Notes: a model not told the origin generated them from the sequence alone. A DNA stretch of 64,000 bases from Micromonospora cremea (GCF_900143515.1 NZ_FSQT01000001.1:682001-746000); one strand, 5' to 3'; numbered from the stretch's first letter, positions 1 to 7,875 are shown. Translations and numbers: made by a program.

Positions 1-1
1 T

Positions 2-358
2 GCCCGGGTGCTGGCCAACGAACCGGCCGTCATGCTGATGGACGAACCGTTCGCGAGCATCGACGCTCAGACCCGGCGCAAGCTCCAGGACGACCTCACC
101 CGGGTGTTCGAGCTGCGCCGGCCCACCGTCTTCTTCGTGACCCACGACATCGACGAGGCGGTGTTCCTCTCCGATCGGGTGATCGTGCTGTCCCGGCGAC
201 CGAGCCGGGTCCGGGAGATCGTGACCGTCGACCTGCCCCGGCCCCGACAGTGGCAGGCGACCACCGAACTCCCCGGGTTCCGCCGCATCGCTAACCACAT
301 CACTGAGCTGCTGTCGGAGGGAGGGGAAAGTGAAGGGTCTGAGCTCGCTGCTGCGTAG
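2..358 (+). CDS. ABC transporter ATP-binding protein, C-terminal part (SsuB/TauB/NrtD type)
   Basis: The reading frame is already open at the left edge, so only the last ~118 residues of a nucleotide-binding subunit are present. Visible are the Walker B/D-loop stretch (VMLMDEPFASID) and the H-loop histidine in VTHDIDEA, followed by the RPSRV segment typical of ATPases that energise nitrate, sulfonate/taurine or thiamine-precursor importers. The Walker A and signature motifs lie outside the window. It would work at the inner face of the membrane with a permease and a substrate-binding protein. The stop overlaps the next gene by 29 bases, so the two are probably co-transcribed. The substrate cannot be told from this part. 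Confidence 0.85.
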   Translation, partial: ARVLANEPAVMLMDEPFASIDAQTRRKLQDDLTRVFELRRPTVFFVTHDIDEAVFLSDRVIVLSRRPSRVREIVTVDLPRPRQWQATTELPGFRRIANHITELLSEGGESEGSELAAA

Positions 359-674
359 GGCCTGGCGGACGCCCACCGCCCGGCGGATGGCCATCGTCCT
401 GCTCCTGGTGGTCGGCTATCAGGCCTGGTTGGGGATACAAGCAGCGGGCAAGGTCGCCCCGGGCGTCGGCGACCAGCGCGACGTCCGCGGCCGGTTCGCG
501 GTCAACGTCGAGCTCGACTTCGCCCCGGAGCGCTACCACATCCTCGAGCTGCAGAAGCACGGCCGGATCGCCGGCACCGACGGCAACACCGTGCGGCTGC
601 GCTCGGTGTCAAAGGCCGGCGTCAACGCGCTGGCACGGGAGTACTGGATCGAACGGATCGCGCCCGGTCGCTGA
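330..674 (+). CDS. small membrane-anchored protein of unknown function
   Basis: A 114-residue protein starting at GTG, preceded by a strong purine-rich ribosome site (GGGAGGGG) inside the end of the ABC ATPase gene. The N-terminus is basic (several Arg in the first 20 residues), followed by one hydrophobic segment at about residues 20-36, then a soluble ~75-residue domain with several acidic and basic patches that I do not recognise. The layout suggests a single-pass protein with its C-terminal domain outside the cell. Overlap with the ATPase gene argues that it belongs to the same operon and may be an accessory part of that transporter; this is inference. Confidence 0.6.
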   Translation: MKGLSSLLRRAWRTPTARRMAIVLLLVVGYQAWLGIQAAGKVAPGVGDQRDVRGRFAVNVELDFAPERYHILELQKHGRIAGTDGNTVRLRSVSKAGVNALAREYWIERIAPGR

Positions 675-712
675 CCCGTAGGCCGCAGCCGGGCGCGCAC
701 CCCAGCCCGGTT

Positions 713-1404
713 GGCTTACCCCCCCGCCGCCTCATGAGCAACGCGGTCGCGCAGGCGTGCGCCGAATCGATCGCGCAGCAGAACAGCAACTTCCCCGTGG
801 GTGTCGTGTGGCACGGAGGCGAACCCACCGCCACACCCGTCGACGTGTTCCGGGATCTGTTGGCCCCATTCGAGGACCTGCGGCGTGCAGGGAGTGTGCG
901 GCACGAAATCCAGACGAACGCCACGCTGATCAACCGGCGGTGGTGCAAGCTGTTCGCCGCCTACGGATTCGACGTCGGGGTCAGCATCGACGGGCCCGGC
1001 CCGCTGAACCGCAACCGCCTGGACCGGGCCGGCAACCCGACGGACAGCCGGACCCTGCGTGGGATGCGGACCCAAGGCCGGTCTGCAGTATTCGGTGATC
1101 TGTGTCGTCACACCGGAGACCATTGATCACGCCGACACCCTCGTCGACGTCTTCACCGACCTGCCGGGCTGCCAGTCGGTGGGCTTCAACATCGCACCTG
1201 CGTTACGTCACCGAATTCGTCACCGCCCTCAACGGCTGCGCCGACCACTGCACCTTCCACGACTTCTGCGGTGGCGCCCAAGCCGGGAACCGCTACTTCG
1301 AGCACGCGACGTTCACCGCCCGCGAGACCACCTACTGCCGCACCACCCGACAAGCCCTCGTCCGCGCCACCGCGGACCACCTCATCCCTGAAGGAGGACC
1401 ATGA
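713..1404 (+). pseudogene. amcB: radical-SAM/SPASM peptide maturase, degraded
   Basis: Remnant of a cyclophane-forming radical-SAM/SPASM enzyme. The conserved stretch begins at LPPRRLMS, exactly where the family continues after its CxxxCxxC iron-sulfur motif, and that motif is absent. The core strands survive (VVWHGGEP near 805-830, HEIQTNATL near 903-930, VSIDGPG near 980-1000). A frameshift near 1075 moves the frame to AGLQYSVICVVTPETID, and after VGFNI near 1190 about 150 residues expected in the family are missing. The reading resumes in another frame in a Cys-rich SPASM tail (CADHCTFHDFCGG near 1240-1275). The product cannot be a working enzyme. Its end overlaps the precursor gene by ATGA, the usual translational coupling. 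The AmcB assignment is from memory of the family. Confidence 0.8.
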
Positions 1405-1583
1405 CCAGCGCACTGGCCACACTCGTCAACGCCGCACCGGAACAGCTCGCCCGCCTCGGCGTCGACCCAGACCGGTCGGTAGCGTCGATCGGCGCAGCGA
1501 AGTTCGACAACCGCCCTGCCTGGGCCAACAAGGGCAAGTTCGACAGCCGGCCAGGCTGGGGCAACTGGAACAAGAAGAAGTAG
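1401..1583 (+). CDS. amcA: multi-cyclophane RiPP precursor peptide (AmcA-like)
   Basis: A 60-residue peptide with a strong ribosome site (AAGGAGG at 1391-1397) and an ATGA overlap with the maturase remnant. Residues 1-33 form an Ala/Leu-rich leader. The C-terminal core has aromatic residues at exactly six-residue spacing (F35, W41, F47, W53), each heading a three-residue motif: FDN, WAN, FDS, WGN. Aromatic-x-Asn/Ser triplets are the known target of three-residue cyclophane-forming radical-SAM enzymes, which join the aromatic ring to the beta-carbon of the third residue. The core is rich in Arg/Lys and ends in KKK. The gene is intact while its maturase is destroyed, so modification would need an enzyme from elsewhere in the genome. 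The family name AmcA is recalled, not searched. Confidence 0.8.
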   Translation: MTSALATLVNAAPEQLARLGVDPDRSVASIGAAKFDNRPAWANKGKFDSRPGWGNWNKKK

Positions 1584-1654
1584 CCGCTGTAGGAGAGAAC
1601 GACCGGATGCGCGGGGTGGCGTGCCCACCCCGCGCCCACACAGGTTGAGGACAC

Positions 1655-2107
1655 ATGCGCACCACGACAGTCGGCGACGTGAAGATCCTGCTACCGGACC
1701 TCGACCCGGAGGACCTCGACCGCGTGACCGACCTGGCCGATGGCCTCACCGAGGCTTTCGTTGAGGGCGCGTCGTGGCGCGGTGTGCAGCTGGAGAACTG
1801 CAGCATCCGCAGCAGCCTGATCACCGGTGGCGACCTCAGTGAGAGCACCTGGGAAGCCGGCAGCCTCTACGGCTGCGACATCACCCGCACCGACTTCTCC
1901 GGCGCGGCCCTGACCGGCGTCACCATCGAACGGTGCGCCATCACCGGCTCACGGTTCACCGGCACCAGGCTCACCGACGTACGCCTCAAGGACGTCCTGT
2001 TCGACGGCTATGCTCGGTCTGACCGAACGCGACGACCGGCTGCGCGCTGTCCTGGTCCGCGAGTTCATCGGCGGCGGCCACGGCCTGATCACCGTCCACC
2101 TGGGTGA
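1655..2107 (+). CDS. pentapeptide-repeat protein with frameshifted tail
   Basis: A 150-residue reading frame. Residues ~38-118 show pentapeptide-repeat periodicity with a hydrophobic residue in each centre (for example LENCSI, LYGCDI, LTGVTI, LTDVRL), which builds a right-handed quadrilateral beta helix. After LFDGYA (about 2010) the repeat stops and the frame runs into an Arg/Pro-rich tail typical of out-of-frame GC-rich DNA, so the original C-terminus is probably lost by a frameshift. Such proteins often sit beside RiPP precursors in actinobacteria, and its position 71 bases after the cyclophane precursor fits an accessory or protective role. That role is inference. Confidence 0.65.
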   Translation: MRTTTVGDVKILLPDLDPEDLDRVTDLADGLTEAFVEGASWRGVQLENCSIRSSLITGGDLSESTWEAGSLYGCDITRTDFSGAALTGVTIERCAITGSRFTGTRLTDVRLKDVLFDGYARSDRTRRPAARCPGPRVHRRRPRPDHRPPG

Positions 2108-2651
2108 CGGCGTCGTGATGGCCGAGTGGAGCGACAAGGGCCTGCTGGCGATGAACCGAGACGGTGTGCAGACCGGGCGGGCCAGACTGTCCACCGCTGA
2201 CGCCGCCGACGAAGAGTTGACCCGGGTGGCCACGGCGGTCGGCGTGCCGCCGGACCAGCTGGTCCGGGTGATCGACACCACCGTCGCCTTCGACGCGAAC
2301 GACCTGGTGCCCACCTCGAGTGGGTCACCACCGGTGGTCGGCTTTGAAGAAGCGGAGCATGTCGTCGAGGCAGATCTCGACTTAGCGACCGGAGCGGTTT
2401 CGGTTGTCGGCTGTACCGAATCACCAAGCCTGGATGACGCGCCGCACGCCGAACCGGGACGGTACCGCGTACGGGTGGCGTACGTACCGGCGGCTGCACC
2501 GGCAAAGGTCAAGCCAGCCTGGACCACTACCAAATCCGCGGCTGGACCGGCTGGCACCGAGACATCGGCCTGGCCGTGCTCGCCTGGCCGTGCTGACGGT
2601 AGGAGCGGCAGTCAACTCAACTGCAGGTCAGCGGCCATCCTGATCATGTAG
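2010..2651 (+). CDS. hypothetical protein
   Basis: This frame overlaps the frameshifted end of the pentapeptide-repeat gene. The first ~170 residues look like real protein: mixed alpha/beta composition, an acidic stretch around EEAEHVVEADLDL, and GRYRVRVAYVP near residue 155. The last ~45 residues look like non-coding translation. I do not recognise the family. The ending in a strand-rich GRYRVRV segment is reminiscent of small immunity or ComJ-like proteins, but this is only an impression. The start at 2010 is arbitrary because no good ribosome site precedes it; the gene may be a fragment whose beginning was removed. Confidence 0.4.
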   Translation: MLGLTERDDRLRAVLVREFIGGGHGLITVHLGDGVVMAEWSDKGLLAMNRDGVQTGRARLSTADAADEELTRVATAVGVPPDQLVRVIDTTVAFDANDLVPTSSGSPPVVGFEEAEHVVEADLDLATGAVSVVGCTESPSLDDAPHAEPGRYRVRVAYVPAAAPAKVKPAWTTTKSAAGPAGTETSAWPCSPGRADGRSGSQLNCRSAAILIM

Positions 2652-3086
2652 TTGGGGTTGAACGCGCCCCACCGACACGAACCCCTTTGCCTGCGGTAGG
2701 CCGGTCGCGACGGGTAGGCGCACGTCGTTCTCTTGGTGACGGGACGTCCCGAGGGTGGGGAGCGGGGCGCGGTGGGACCCCGCGCGAAGGGCGCTGTTGA
2801 TGCGTTCGAACGCAACTCAACAACCGCTGTCCGCCGCCCGTGCCATTCCGCAACGGTGGTGCGGGATGGTCGGGCTCAACCTCGGCTCGCGACAGTTCAT
2901 GCCGAATACCCGTTGGGGGTGAACCGCACCCCTGCCGGCGGGCGCGTGTCCGCGACGCTGCCGGCGGCCGGCAGTTCCTCGGCCGCGTCGGCAGCGTAGG
3001 TCGCCGAGTCAGCATGCGACCCGAACACCGGGGTGACCGAGTCGGCCAGGCGTTGTCCGGAGGTGCGGTGATCGTGCCGGTGCTGG
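2652..3086. other. intergenic region, no gene seen
   Basis: Open frames here overlap one another on both strands and none has a convincing start or recognisable motif. No hairpin terminator or known operator was seen. It separates the RiPP-like locus from the stress regulon. Confidence 0.5.
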
Positions 3087-4181
3087 TCAGCGGGGTGTCG
3101 GTGGTGATGCGGGGTCATGTCGGCCGCCACCCTTCGGCCCGGAGGGCCTGTCGTCTTCAGCCCGGCCGGGACGAGATGCCTTCGGCGGCGGCCGGTCGAT
3201 GCGCGGCTGGGCGGGCAGTCGCGGCGCGTGCGGCGGCCCGACGTCGTCGGTGTCGAGCATTCCCAGTCGCAGCACCAGGTACGGATGACCGAGGTCGGCC
3301 ACCAGCCGGCGCACCGACTGGCGGGTGCCGGCCACCTCGACGGCGGCGCTGAGCGGCAGGACGGACACCCCGAGCTCGACCGCGGTGAGCCAGGCCGACG
3401 ACAGGGCTTCGCCCGCGCGCAGCCAGTCCACTGACTGGTCATTGGGACCGTAGAGCACCGCGTACACGGCATTGCGATCGTGCCCGGTGCTCACGGGTAG
3501 GTCGCCGCGGTGGCCGAAGTCGCGGCCGGGCACGGTGGTCTGCGGAGCACGGAGGGGAATCGTGTCGTCGGGAACACCGGTGCCCGCTGGTCGGGTGCCA
3601 CCGGTCCAGTAGGCCAGCTCCGCCTGCCACGCCGGATCGGCGGTCTCCGTATGTTGGGCGTGACTGGCCGCGGCGGCGAGGTCCATCACCTGGTCTGGTC
3701 GCAGAACGTGCAGCCACGCGCCTTCGGCCTTTACCGCGTCGGCAATGGCGCGCAGGTCGTCGGACCCGACCGGCGGTCCGGTCACCGGGCGGCGATCGGT
3801 GTGCCGTAGCCGGATCGTGTGCGTACGGCGGACGGCCTGCAGTTCGACCGGCGCCCGCCCGACGACGCGTAGCTGCGCGAGATGGTCGGGTTCGGTGGGG
3901 TCGGGGATCCGGGTCACGATGGCGCGCCAGCCCTGGGCCGCCAGGGCGATCCGGGCGTGCTGCAGGGCGGACCCGCAGCTCAGCGTCGCGAGCCGGGCGT
4001 CGGGGTCGGTGACGGCGAGCGCCCGGGCGCGGTCGGCGAAGAGGCTCAACCGGGTCCCGCCCACCCGCCACCGCCAGGGCTGGGTGTTGTGGATCGACGG
4101 CGCGTAGCCCGCCACGGTTGCTGCTCCGACCAGCGCCTGGGTCACGGCCCGAGCGTCGGTTGGTTGAGTCTGCGTCGGCAC
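3087..4181 (-). CDS. Acg-family FMN-binding nitroreductase-like protein
   Basis: A 364-residue protein beginning at GTG 4181 with AAGGGA eight bases upstream; a longer frame exists but has no ribosome site. The N-terminal APSIHNTQPWRW motif and the split, duplicated nitroreductase fold match the Acg family (M. tuberculosis Rv2032), a hypoxia/dormancy-regulon protein that binds FMN and may store it rather than reduce substrates. Other family marks are LRHTDRRPV near residue 125 and SSAWLTAVELGVSVLPLS near residue 260. The last ~45 residues are Pro/Arg-rich and poorly conserved. It is divergent from the DoxX gene; a copy of the regulon motif lies at 4414-4440 in its orientation, 233 bases upstream of the start. 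Confidence 0.85.
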   Translation of the reverse strand: MPTQTQPTDARAVTQALVGAATVAGYAPSIHNTQPWRWRVGGTRLSLFADRARALAVTDPDARLATLSCGSALQHARIALAAQGWRAIVTRIPDPTEPDHLAQLRVVGRAPVELQAVRRTHTIRLRHTDRRPVTGPPVGSDDLRAIADAVKAEGAWLHVLRPDQVMDLAAAASHAQHTETADPAWQAELAYWTGGTRPAGTGVPDDTIPLRAPQTTVPGRDFGHRGDLPVSTGHDRNAVYAVLYGPNDQSVDWLRAGEALSSAWLTAVELGVSVLPLSAAVEVAGTRQSVRRLVADLGHPYLVLRLGMLDTDDVGPPHAPRLPAQPRIDRPPPKASRPGRAEDDRPSGPKGGGRHDPASPPTPR

Positions 4182-4413
4182 GACAGCGTCCCTTCGTGGA
4201 TCTCTGTGTCGCCGGGCGATGCCGGTCACGCGCCTCGCTCGGTCATGGCGCGGCCCGAGGCGCAGCGGTTGGTGGCATCGGTTCATTGCGCCCGGCTCGA
4301 CCGGCGAGGCCTGTGGCGGGAGTGATCCGCGACGTCGCGCCGCGATTGCGTCCCAGAAGGGGAACAGGCCGCCATCGGGACCTCAACCGAGGGCGCGTGC
4401 ACCAGCGGTGAAT

Positions 4414-4440
4414 TGTCAGCCACCGGGGTCCCGAGCGACA
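4414..4440 (-). promoter_or_regulatory. regulon motif copy A
   Basis: Read on the minus strand: TGTCGCTCGGGACCCCGGT followed by GGCTGACA, with GCGTAGGCT (a TANNNT -10-like box) five bases upstream. It faces the nitroreductase gene. The next ~40 bases are also similar to those after copy D. Confidence 0.7.
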
Positions 4441-4564
4441 CCCGTAGCCTACGCTCCCGCACCGCTGGCGGTGATGATCGGATTGAACCCGCTTCCGGAC
4501 CAGCCCGGTCGATGCGTCCCCGTTCGCGCGGTGCCTTTCCCGCTGACTGCGCGTATGGTGACGG

Positions 4565-4588
4565 TGTCGCTCGGGCCCCCGGTGGCTG
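4565..4588 (+). promoter_or_regulatory. regulon motif copy B
   Basis: Plus-strand TGTCGCTCGGGCCCCCGGT then GGCTG, preceded by GCGTATGGT five bases upstream and by GGTGC sixteen bases before that box. It faces the DoxX gene (start 4765). Copies A and B therefore serve a divergent pair. Confidence 0.7.
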
Positions 4589-4764
4589 CCCGCCCGCCGC
4601 CGTCGATCCGCCCACGAGCCGACCAGGTTCCGTTGCTGTCGCACCGCGCTGCGCGCGGCCGACTGACCCGTTGTGGCACAGACTCGCTGGCCAGACCAAA
4701 CGACTCACCCACGGCCGTTCGCTTCGTGGGACTGCTCGATGAGCATCGAAGGAATGTGAGCGCG

Positions 4765-5439
4765 ATGGCCTACATCGCCAAGGACCACAACAGCACCCTA
4801 CGCACCCCCGTACCGAGCGCCGGGCCGGCACCGCTGGTGCCGGACGTTGCCGGACTTCAGCCCGCGGGGGAGCAGGTCAGGCCGATCGGCACCGCCACCG
4901 ACCGCGGCCGTGGATCGGCGCCGACCGCCAGGACCGAGGTCGGCCCACACCTGAGCGCGCCGGTGCGGTATCTGCTCGCGGGCATCCGGCTCGCGCTGGG
5001 CTGGATCTTCCTGTGGGCGTTCCTGGACAAGATGTTCGGCCTGGGGCACGAGACGACCGCCGCGAAGTCCTGGGTCAACGGTGGCAGCCCCACGGAGGGG
5101 TTCCTGGGATCCGCCACCCAGGGTCCGTTCGCCGGCTTCTACCACTCGATCGCCGGGGCCGGCCTGACCGACCTGCTGTTCATGGGCGCTCTGCTCGCCA
5201 TCGGCGGCGCTCTGATCCTGGGCGTCGCGATGCGGCTGGCAGCCGGTGGCGGAGCGCTGCTGACCCTGATGATGTGGACCGCGGTCCTCCCGCCGGCCAG
5301 CAATCCGTTCATGGACGACCACCTCATCTACGCGGCCGTGCTGATCGTCCTGGCCCTGCTGGGCGCCGGCAGCACCCTCGGACTCGGCGCCATCTGGGCC
5401 GCGATCCCGTTGGTGCGACGCACCGCCTGGCTGAAGTAG
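4765..5439 (+). CDS. DoxX family membrane protein
   Basis: A 224-residue protein whose chosen ATG lies 11 bases after GAAGGA; an in-frame GTG nine bases earlier is too close to that site, although the frame stays open far upstream. About 65 soluble N-terminal residues precede four hydrophobic helices: RYLLAGIRLALGWIFLWAF, then segments near residues 130-150, 155-175 and 190-210. The first helix with its downstream DKMFGL is characteristic of DoxX/DoxD quinone-linked membrane proteins, which take part in redox or sulfur electron transfer. Motif copy B upstream and the stress genes downstream indicate induction under stress or low oxygen. The substrate is unknown. Confidence 0.8.
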   Translation: MAYIAKDHNSTLRTPVPSAGPAPLVPDVAGLQPAGEQVRPIGTATDRGRGSAPTARTEVGPHLSAPVRYLLAGIRLALGWIFLWAFLDKMFGLGHETTAAKSWVNGGSPTEGFLGSATQGPFAGFYHSIAGAGLTDLLFMGALLAIGGALILGVAMRLAAGGGALLTLMMWTAVLPPASNPFMDDHLIYAAVLIVLALLGAGSTLGLGAIWAAIPLVRRTAWLK

Positions 5440-5492
5440 GGACCGGCCGGTAGCCCATGCGGGACGCGGGCAACAGCATCGAGGAGTCCGAC

Positions 5493-5976
5493 ATGAACCA
5501 GGTTGCGGAGCATGACCGACGCATCGTCGTCGGGGTCGACGGATCGCCGGGATCCAGGGCGGCGCTGCGGTGGGCGGTGACCCAGGCGGAGCTGACCGAC
5601 GCGAGGGTCGAGGCCGTGAGCGCGTGGCAGGACCCGGCGGTGTACGGGTTCGCGTCCGGCTGGTCGCCGGCGGTGTTCGAGGAGTCAGCGTCGCCGCGGT
5701 CACCGAGAAGATCCTCGCGGAGTCGGTCGCGGACGAGGCCGGGGATGCCGCACCCGTCCCGGTCCTGACCCGTGTGCTGCACGGCCATCCCGCCCAGGTG
5801 CTGCTCGACGCGGCCGGTGGGGCGCAGCTGTTGGTGGTGGGTAGCCGAGGGCACGGTGCCTTGCCGGGATGCTGCTCGGGTCGGTCAGCCAGCACTGCGT
5901 CCAGCACGCGTCGTGCCCGGTGGTGGTCGTGCCACCGGCGGAGCGGACACACGAGCAGGCCGGGAGGCGATCATGA
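5493..5976 (+). pseudogene. universal stress protein (UspA), two frameshifts
   Basis: The N-terminus is a clean UspA start (RRIVVGVDGSPGSRAALRWA), but after AVFEES near 5685 the frame shifts, resumes as VSVAAVTEKILAESVAD, and carries the ATP-loop beginning LLVVGSRGHGA. A second one-base loss near 5865 shifts the rest (GMLLGSVSQHC, HASCPVVVVPP) into a third frame that ends at TGA 5974-5976. All domains of a ~155-residue Usp are present in the DNA, so the decay is recent, unless these are assembly errors. Usp proteins bind ATP and are typical members of dormancy regulons. The last frame overlaps the next gene by ATGA, showing the original coupling. Confidence 0.85.
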
Positions 5977-6464
5977 GGCGTATGACCAGATTGGCTGGTC
6001 GGGGCGAACTGCCTGCCCGGCCACCCGTTGAGCAGGTGCCCCTCGGCAGCTATCCCACCTACGCCGAGGCCCAGCAGGTGGTCGACTGTCTCGCCGAGCA
6101 TCACCTCGAGGTGGGGACTACCCAGATCATCGGCAGTGACCTGCGGCTGGTGGAGCAGATCACCGGGCGGCTGACCTGGCCGCGGGCGCTGCTGTCCGGT
6201 GCCGCGAGCGGCGCCTGGTTCGGCGTCTTCGTCGGGCTGCTCCTCGGCGTCCTGGGCACCATCGGATTCGTCCGAGCCATGACCCTGGGTCTCGCCTGGG
6301 GTGTGCTGTTCGGGATGGCGTTCGCCGCGGCCGGCTATGCCCTGACCGGCGGGCGTCGCGACTTCACCTCCAGGAGCGCCACCGTACCCAGCCGCTTCGA
6401 GGTTCTCGTCGCCGTCGGGTACGGCGAACGGGCCCGCACCGTGCTGGAGGGTGCGGCGCGGTAG
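5973..6464 (+). CDS. general stress protein (GsmA/17M-like membrane protein)
   Basis: A 163-residue protein starting in an ATGA overlap with the Usp remnant; a second ATG three codons later is possible. The N-terminal domain (PLGSYPTYAEAQQVVDCLAE) is the known start of the general stress protein 17M-like domain. It is followed by two glycine-rich hydrophobic helices (about residues 70-95 and 98-118) and a soluble tail with RFEVLV. It is probably an inner-membrane protein of unknown mechanism induced by general stress. It is the last gene of the DoxX-Usp run, and the strong terminator at 6509-6552 follows. Confidence 0.8.
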   Translation: MRRMTRLAGRGELPARPPVEQVPLGSYPTYAEAQQVVDCLAEHHLEVGTTQIIGSDLRLVEQITGRLTWPRALLSGAASGAWFGVFVGLLLGVLGTIGFVRAMTLGLAWGVLFGMAFAAAGYALTGGRRDFTSRSATVPSRFEVLVAVGYGERARTVLEGAAR

Positions 6465-6508
6465 CCCGGCGTGGTGTTCCGACCTGGCCGGAGGTACCGG
6501 CATTGATA

Positions 6509-6552
6509 GACACCGTCCGTGACAGCCCACGAGGGCTGTCACGGACGGTGTC
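6509..6552. terminator. bidirectional hairpin terminator
   Basis: A perfect 20 bp stem (6509-6528 with 6533-6552) around a 4-base loop. It lies between converging genes ending at 6464 (+) and 6578 (-), so it can end transcription from both sides. Confidence 0.75.
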
Positions 6553-6577
6553 GGTGAACGGCTGGCTGGGCAGTCGG

Positions 6578-6889
6578 TCAGCTCCGGCTGAGGACGACCT
6601 CCAACGCTCCGGTCTCCCGAGCGTTGGAGAACGTGTCGTGGGCCCGGATGAACTCGCCGAAGTCGAAGCGGTTGGGTGCCGAAGCGCCGAGCGTAGATCT
6701 GGTTGCTGGCGCCTCGTGCCCCATGATCCGTCCCATCGCCGGCACGTCGCCCTTGAGAATGTGCAGGTCAGTCCCGAAGATGGTGGTCGTGTCGACCCGC
6801 ACGGTCGCGTCGCTGTCAGCGACGAGTTCGGGAAGGGTGACGTCCTCCCAGGCCTTCGCACCTGGTCCGTGATAGACGAGTGCCTTCAT
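6578..6889 (-). pseudogene. zinc alcohol dehydrogenase with large internal deletion
   Basis: The frame starts like a medium-chain zinc dehydrogenase (MKALVYHGPGAKAWEDV, TDLHILKGDVPAMGRIMGHEA) and, after residue ~62, jumps to the family's C-terminal end (FDFGEFIRAHDTFSNA, LEVVLSRS). Around 220 residues, including the Rossmann fold, are missing but the frame is kept, so a ~103-residue peptide could still be made. The first zinc-ligand cysteine, normally in TTICGTD, is phenylalanine here. It cannot be catalytic. The chosen ATG has CGGAG seven bases upstream; a degenerate regulon motif (copy C) lies just upstream. Confidence 0.75.
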
Positions 6890-6922
6890 GGCGAACTCCG
6901 AGATCCCTCGAATGGCGGGGTT

Positions 6923-6948
6923 GGCTGCCACCGGGGACTGGAGCGACA
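6923..6948 (-). promoter_or_regulatory. regulon motif copy C (degenerate)
   Basis: Read on the minus strand: TGTCGCTCCAGTCCCCGGT then GGCAGCC. GCGTATGTT lies directly against it without the 5-base spacer seen in the other copies. GGTGC sits sixteen bases before GCGTAT, as in copies B and F. It faces the truncated alcohol dehydrogenase. Confidence 0.55.
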
Positions 6949-6949
6949 A

Positions 6950-7296
6950 CATACGCCCCATCGACCTGAGAAGCACCGTGCCGACGGCCCACCCGTGCAC
7001 GCTGCGGCCTCGATGTCGGCCGCATCAGTGCAGCCTGTGGGCGCACGGCGGTAGCGGTGCGACCGGCGGCCGATCCTCGATGGAGCGCCGTACCAGATGC
7101 TGGCTGCCTATGAGGGTGGGAACAATGGCCTTGGCATGACCCTCGCATACGGGCTGCTCCCCGCCGAGCCATCGACCGTGAAAGTGGACGCCCGATGCGC
7201 TCCGTGGCCTGCCCGGTGGCGTAGGGTGAGGGACGCAGTAGCTGCCCTGGTCCCTGGCGGTGCCCCAACCCGCAGGCACACCACCAGGAGCATCGG
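6950..7296. other. intergenic region, no gene seen
   Basis: Apart from the -10-like box of motif copy C at its left end and the ribosome site AGGAG of the next gene at its right end, nothing recognisable is present. Short frames on both strands are mutually overlapping and unsupported. Confidence 0.5.
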
Positions 7297-7716
7297 ATGC
7301 CTGTCCCACGCATCTACGTCTTGCCGGGTACTGAGTCCGTCAACGATCTCGTCAAGCGGATCGCCGACCGCGACCAGGCCGCTTTCCGCCGTTTCCACCG
7401 TCGTCTCGTCCGCGCGGTCTTCGCTCAGGTGTGTGAGAGCCTCGGCAGCCCGGCGCTCGCCGTAGCGGTGACCCGGGCGGTGTTCGTCGAGGTGTGGCAG
7501 CTCGCGCCGATGCCCGCCTCCCGTCAGCTCGACGGCACCGCATGGGTGACCGCCATCGCCGCTCGCCGGGCCGCAGACCGGCTCCGCGAGATCAACGGCA
7601 CTATGCCGGATCTCGGCGTCGCCTATGACGATCTTCTCGGTCGCGAACTCGCCGTCGCGCTGGGAGCCGAACCGCTGGCACAGCTCGAAACCTTCTTCCA
7701 CACACCGACCGACTGA
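7297..7716 (+). CDS. sigma-70 region 2-like protein without region 4
   Basis: A 139-residue protein with AGGAG eight bases before ATG. Residues ~15-95 resemble region 2 of ECF sigma factors: VNDLVKRIADRDQAAFRRF, then a second helix pair ending in VFVEVWQLAP and WVTAIAARRAADRL. A normal ECF factor would continue with region 4 (the -35 binding helix-turn-helix), but here the protein ends ~40 residues later in a sequence without a recognisable helix-turn-helix. It may be a truncated sigma factor, or a stand-alone core-binding protein. It sits inside the stress regulon but has no copy of the motif directly upstream. Confidence 0.6.
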   Translation: MPVPRIYVLPGTESVNDLVKRIADRDQAAFRRFHRRLVRAVFAQVCESLGSPALAVAVTRAVFVEVWQLAPMPASRQLDGTAWVTAIAARRAADRLREINGTMPDLGVAYDDLLGRELAVALGAEPLAQLETFFHTPTD

Positions 7717-7875
7717 CCGCCGTTTGCCCTCTTGCCGTCAACTGACTCGCGGCGCGCTGTCAGCCGTTGTGGCCGCAGATCCGATCCTGTTTTGGTGAGC
7801 ACCCGGGTCGTAGCCGATCCCACCGATGTCGGCGCCCGTTGCCGATGGGGTCACCGGGGTCGGGACCACGTCCGG

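Noticed and set aside
4414..4440. Classical DosR/DevR box
   Set aside because: The left half CGGGAC fits but the right half GGTGGC does not match GKCC; called a separate motif instead.
4219..4764. N-terminal extension of the DoxX gene
   Set aside because: The frame is open but holds regulon copies A and B and no conserved sequence; ATG 4765 has a ribosome site.
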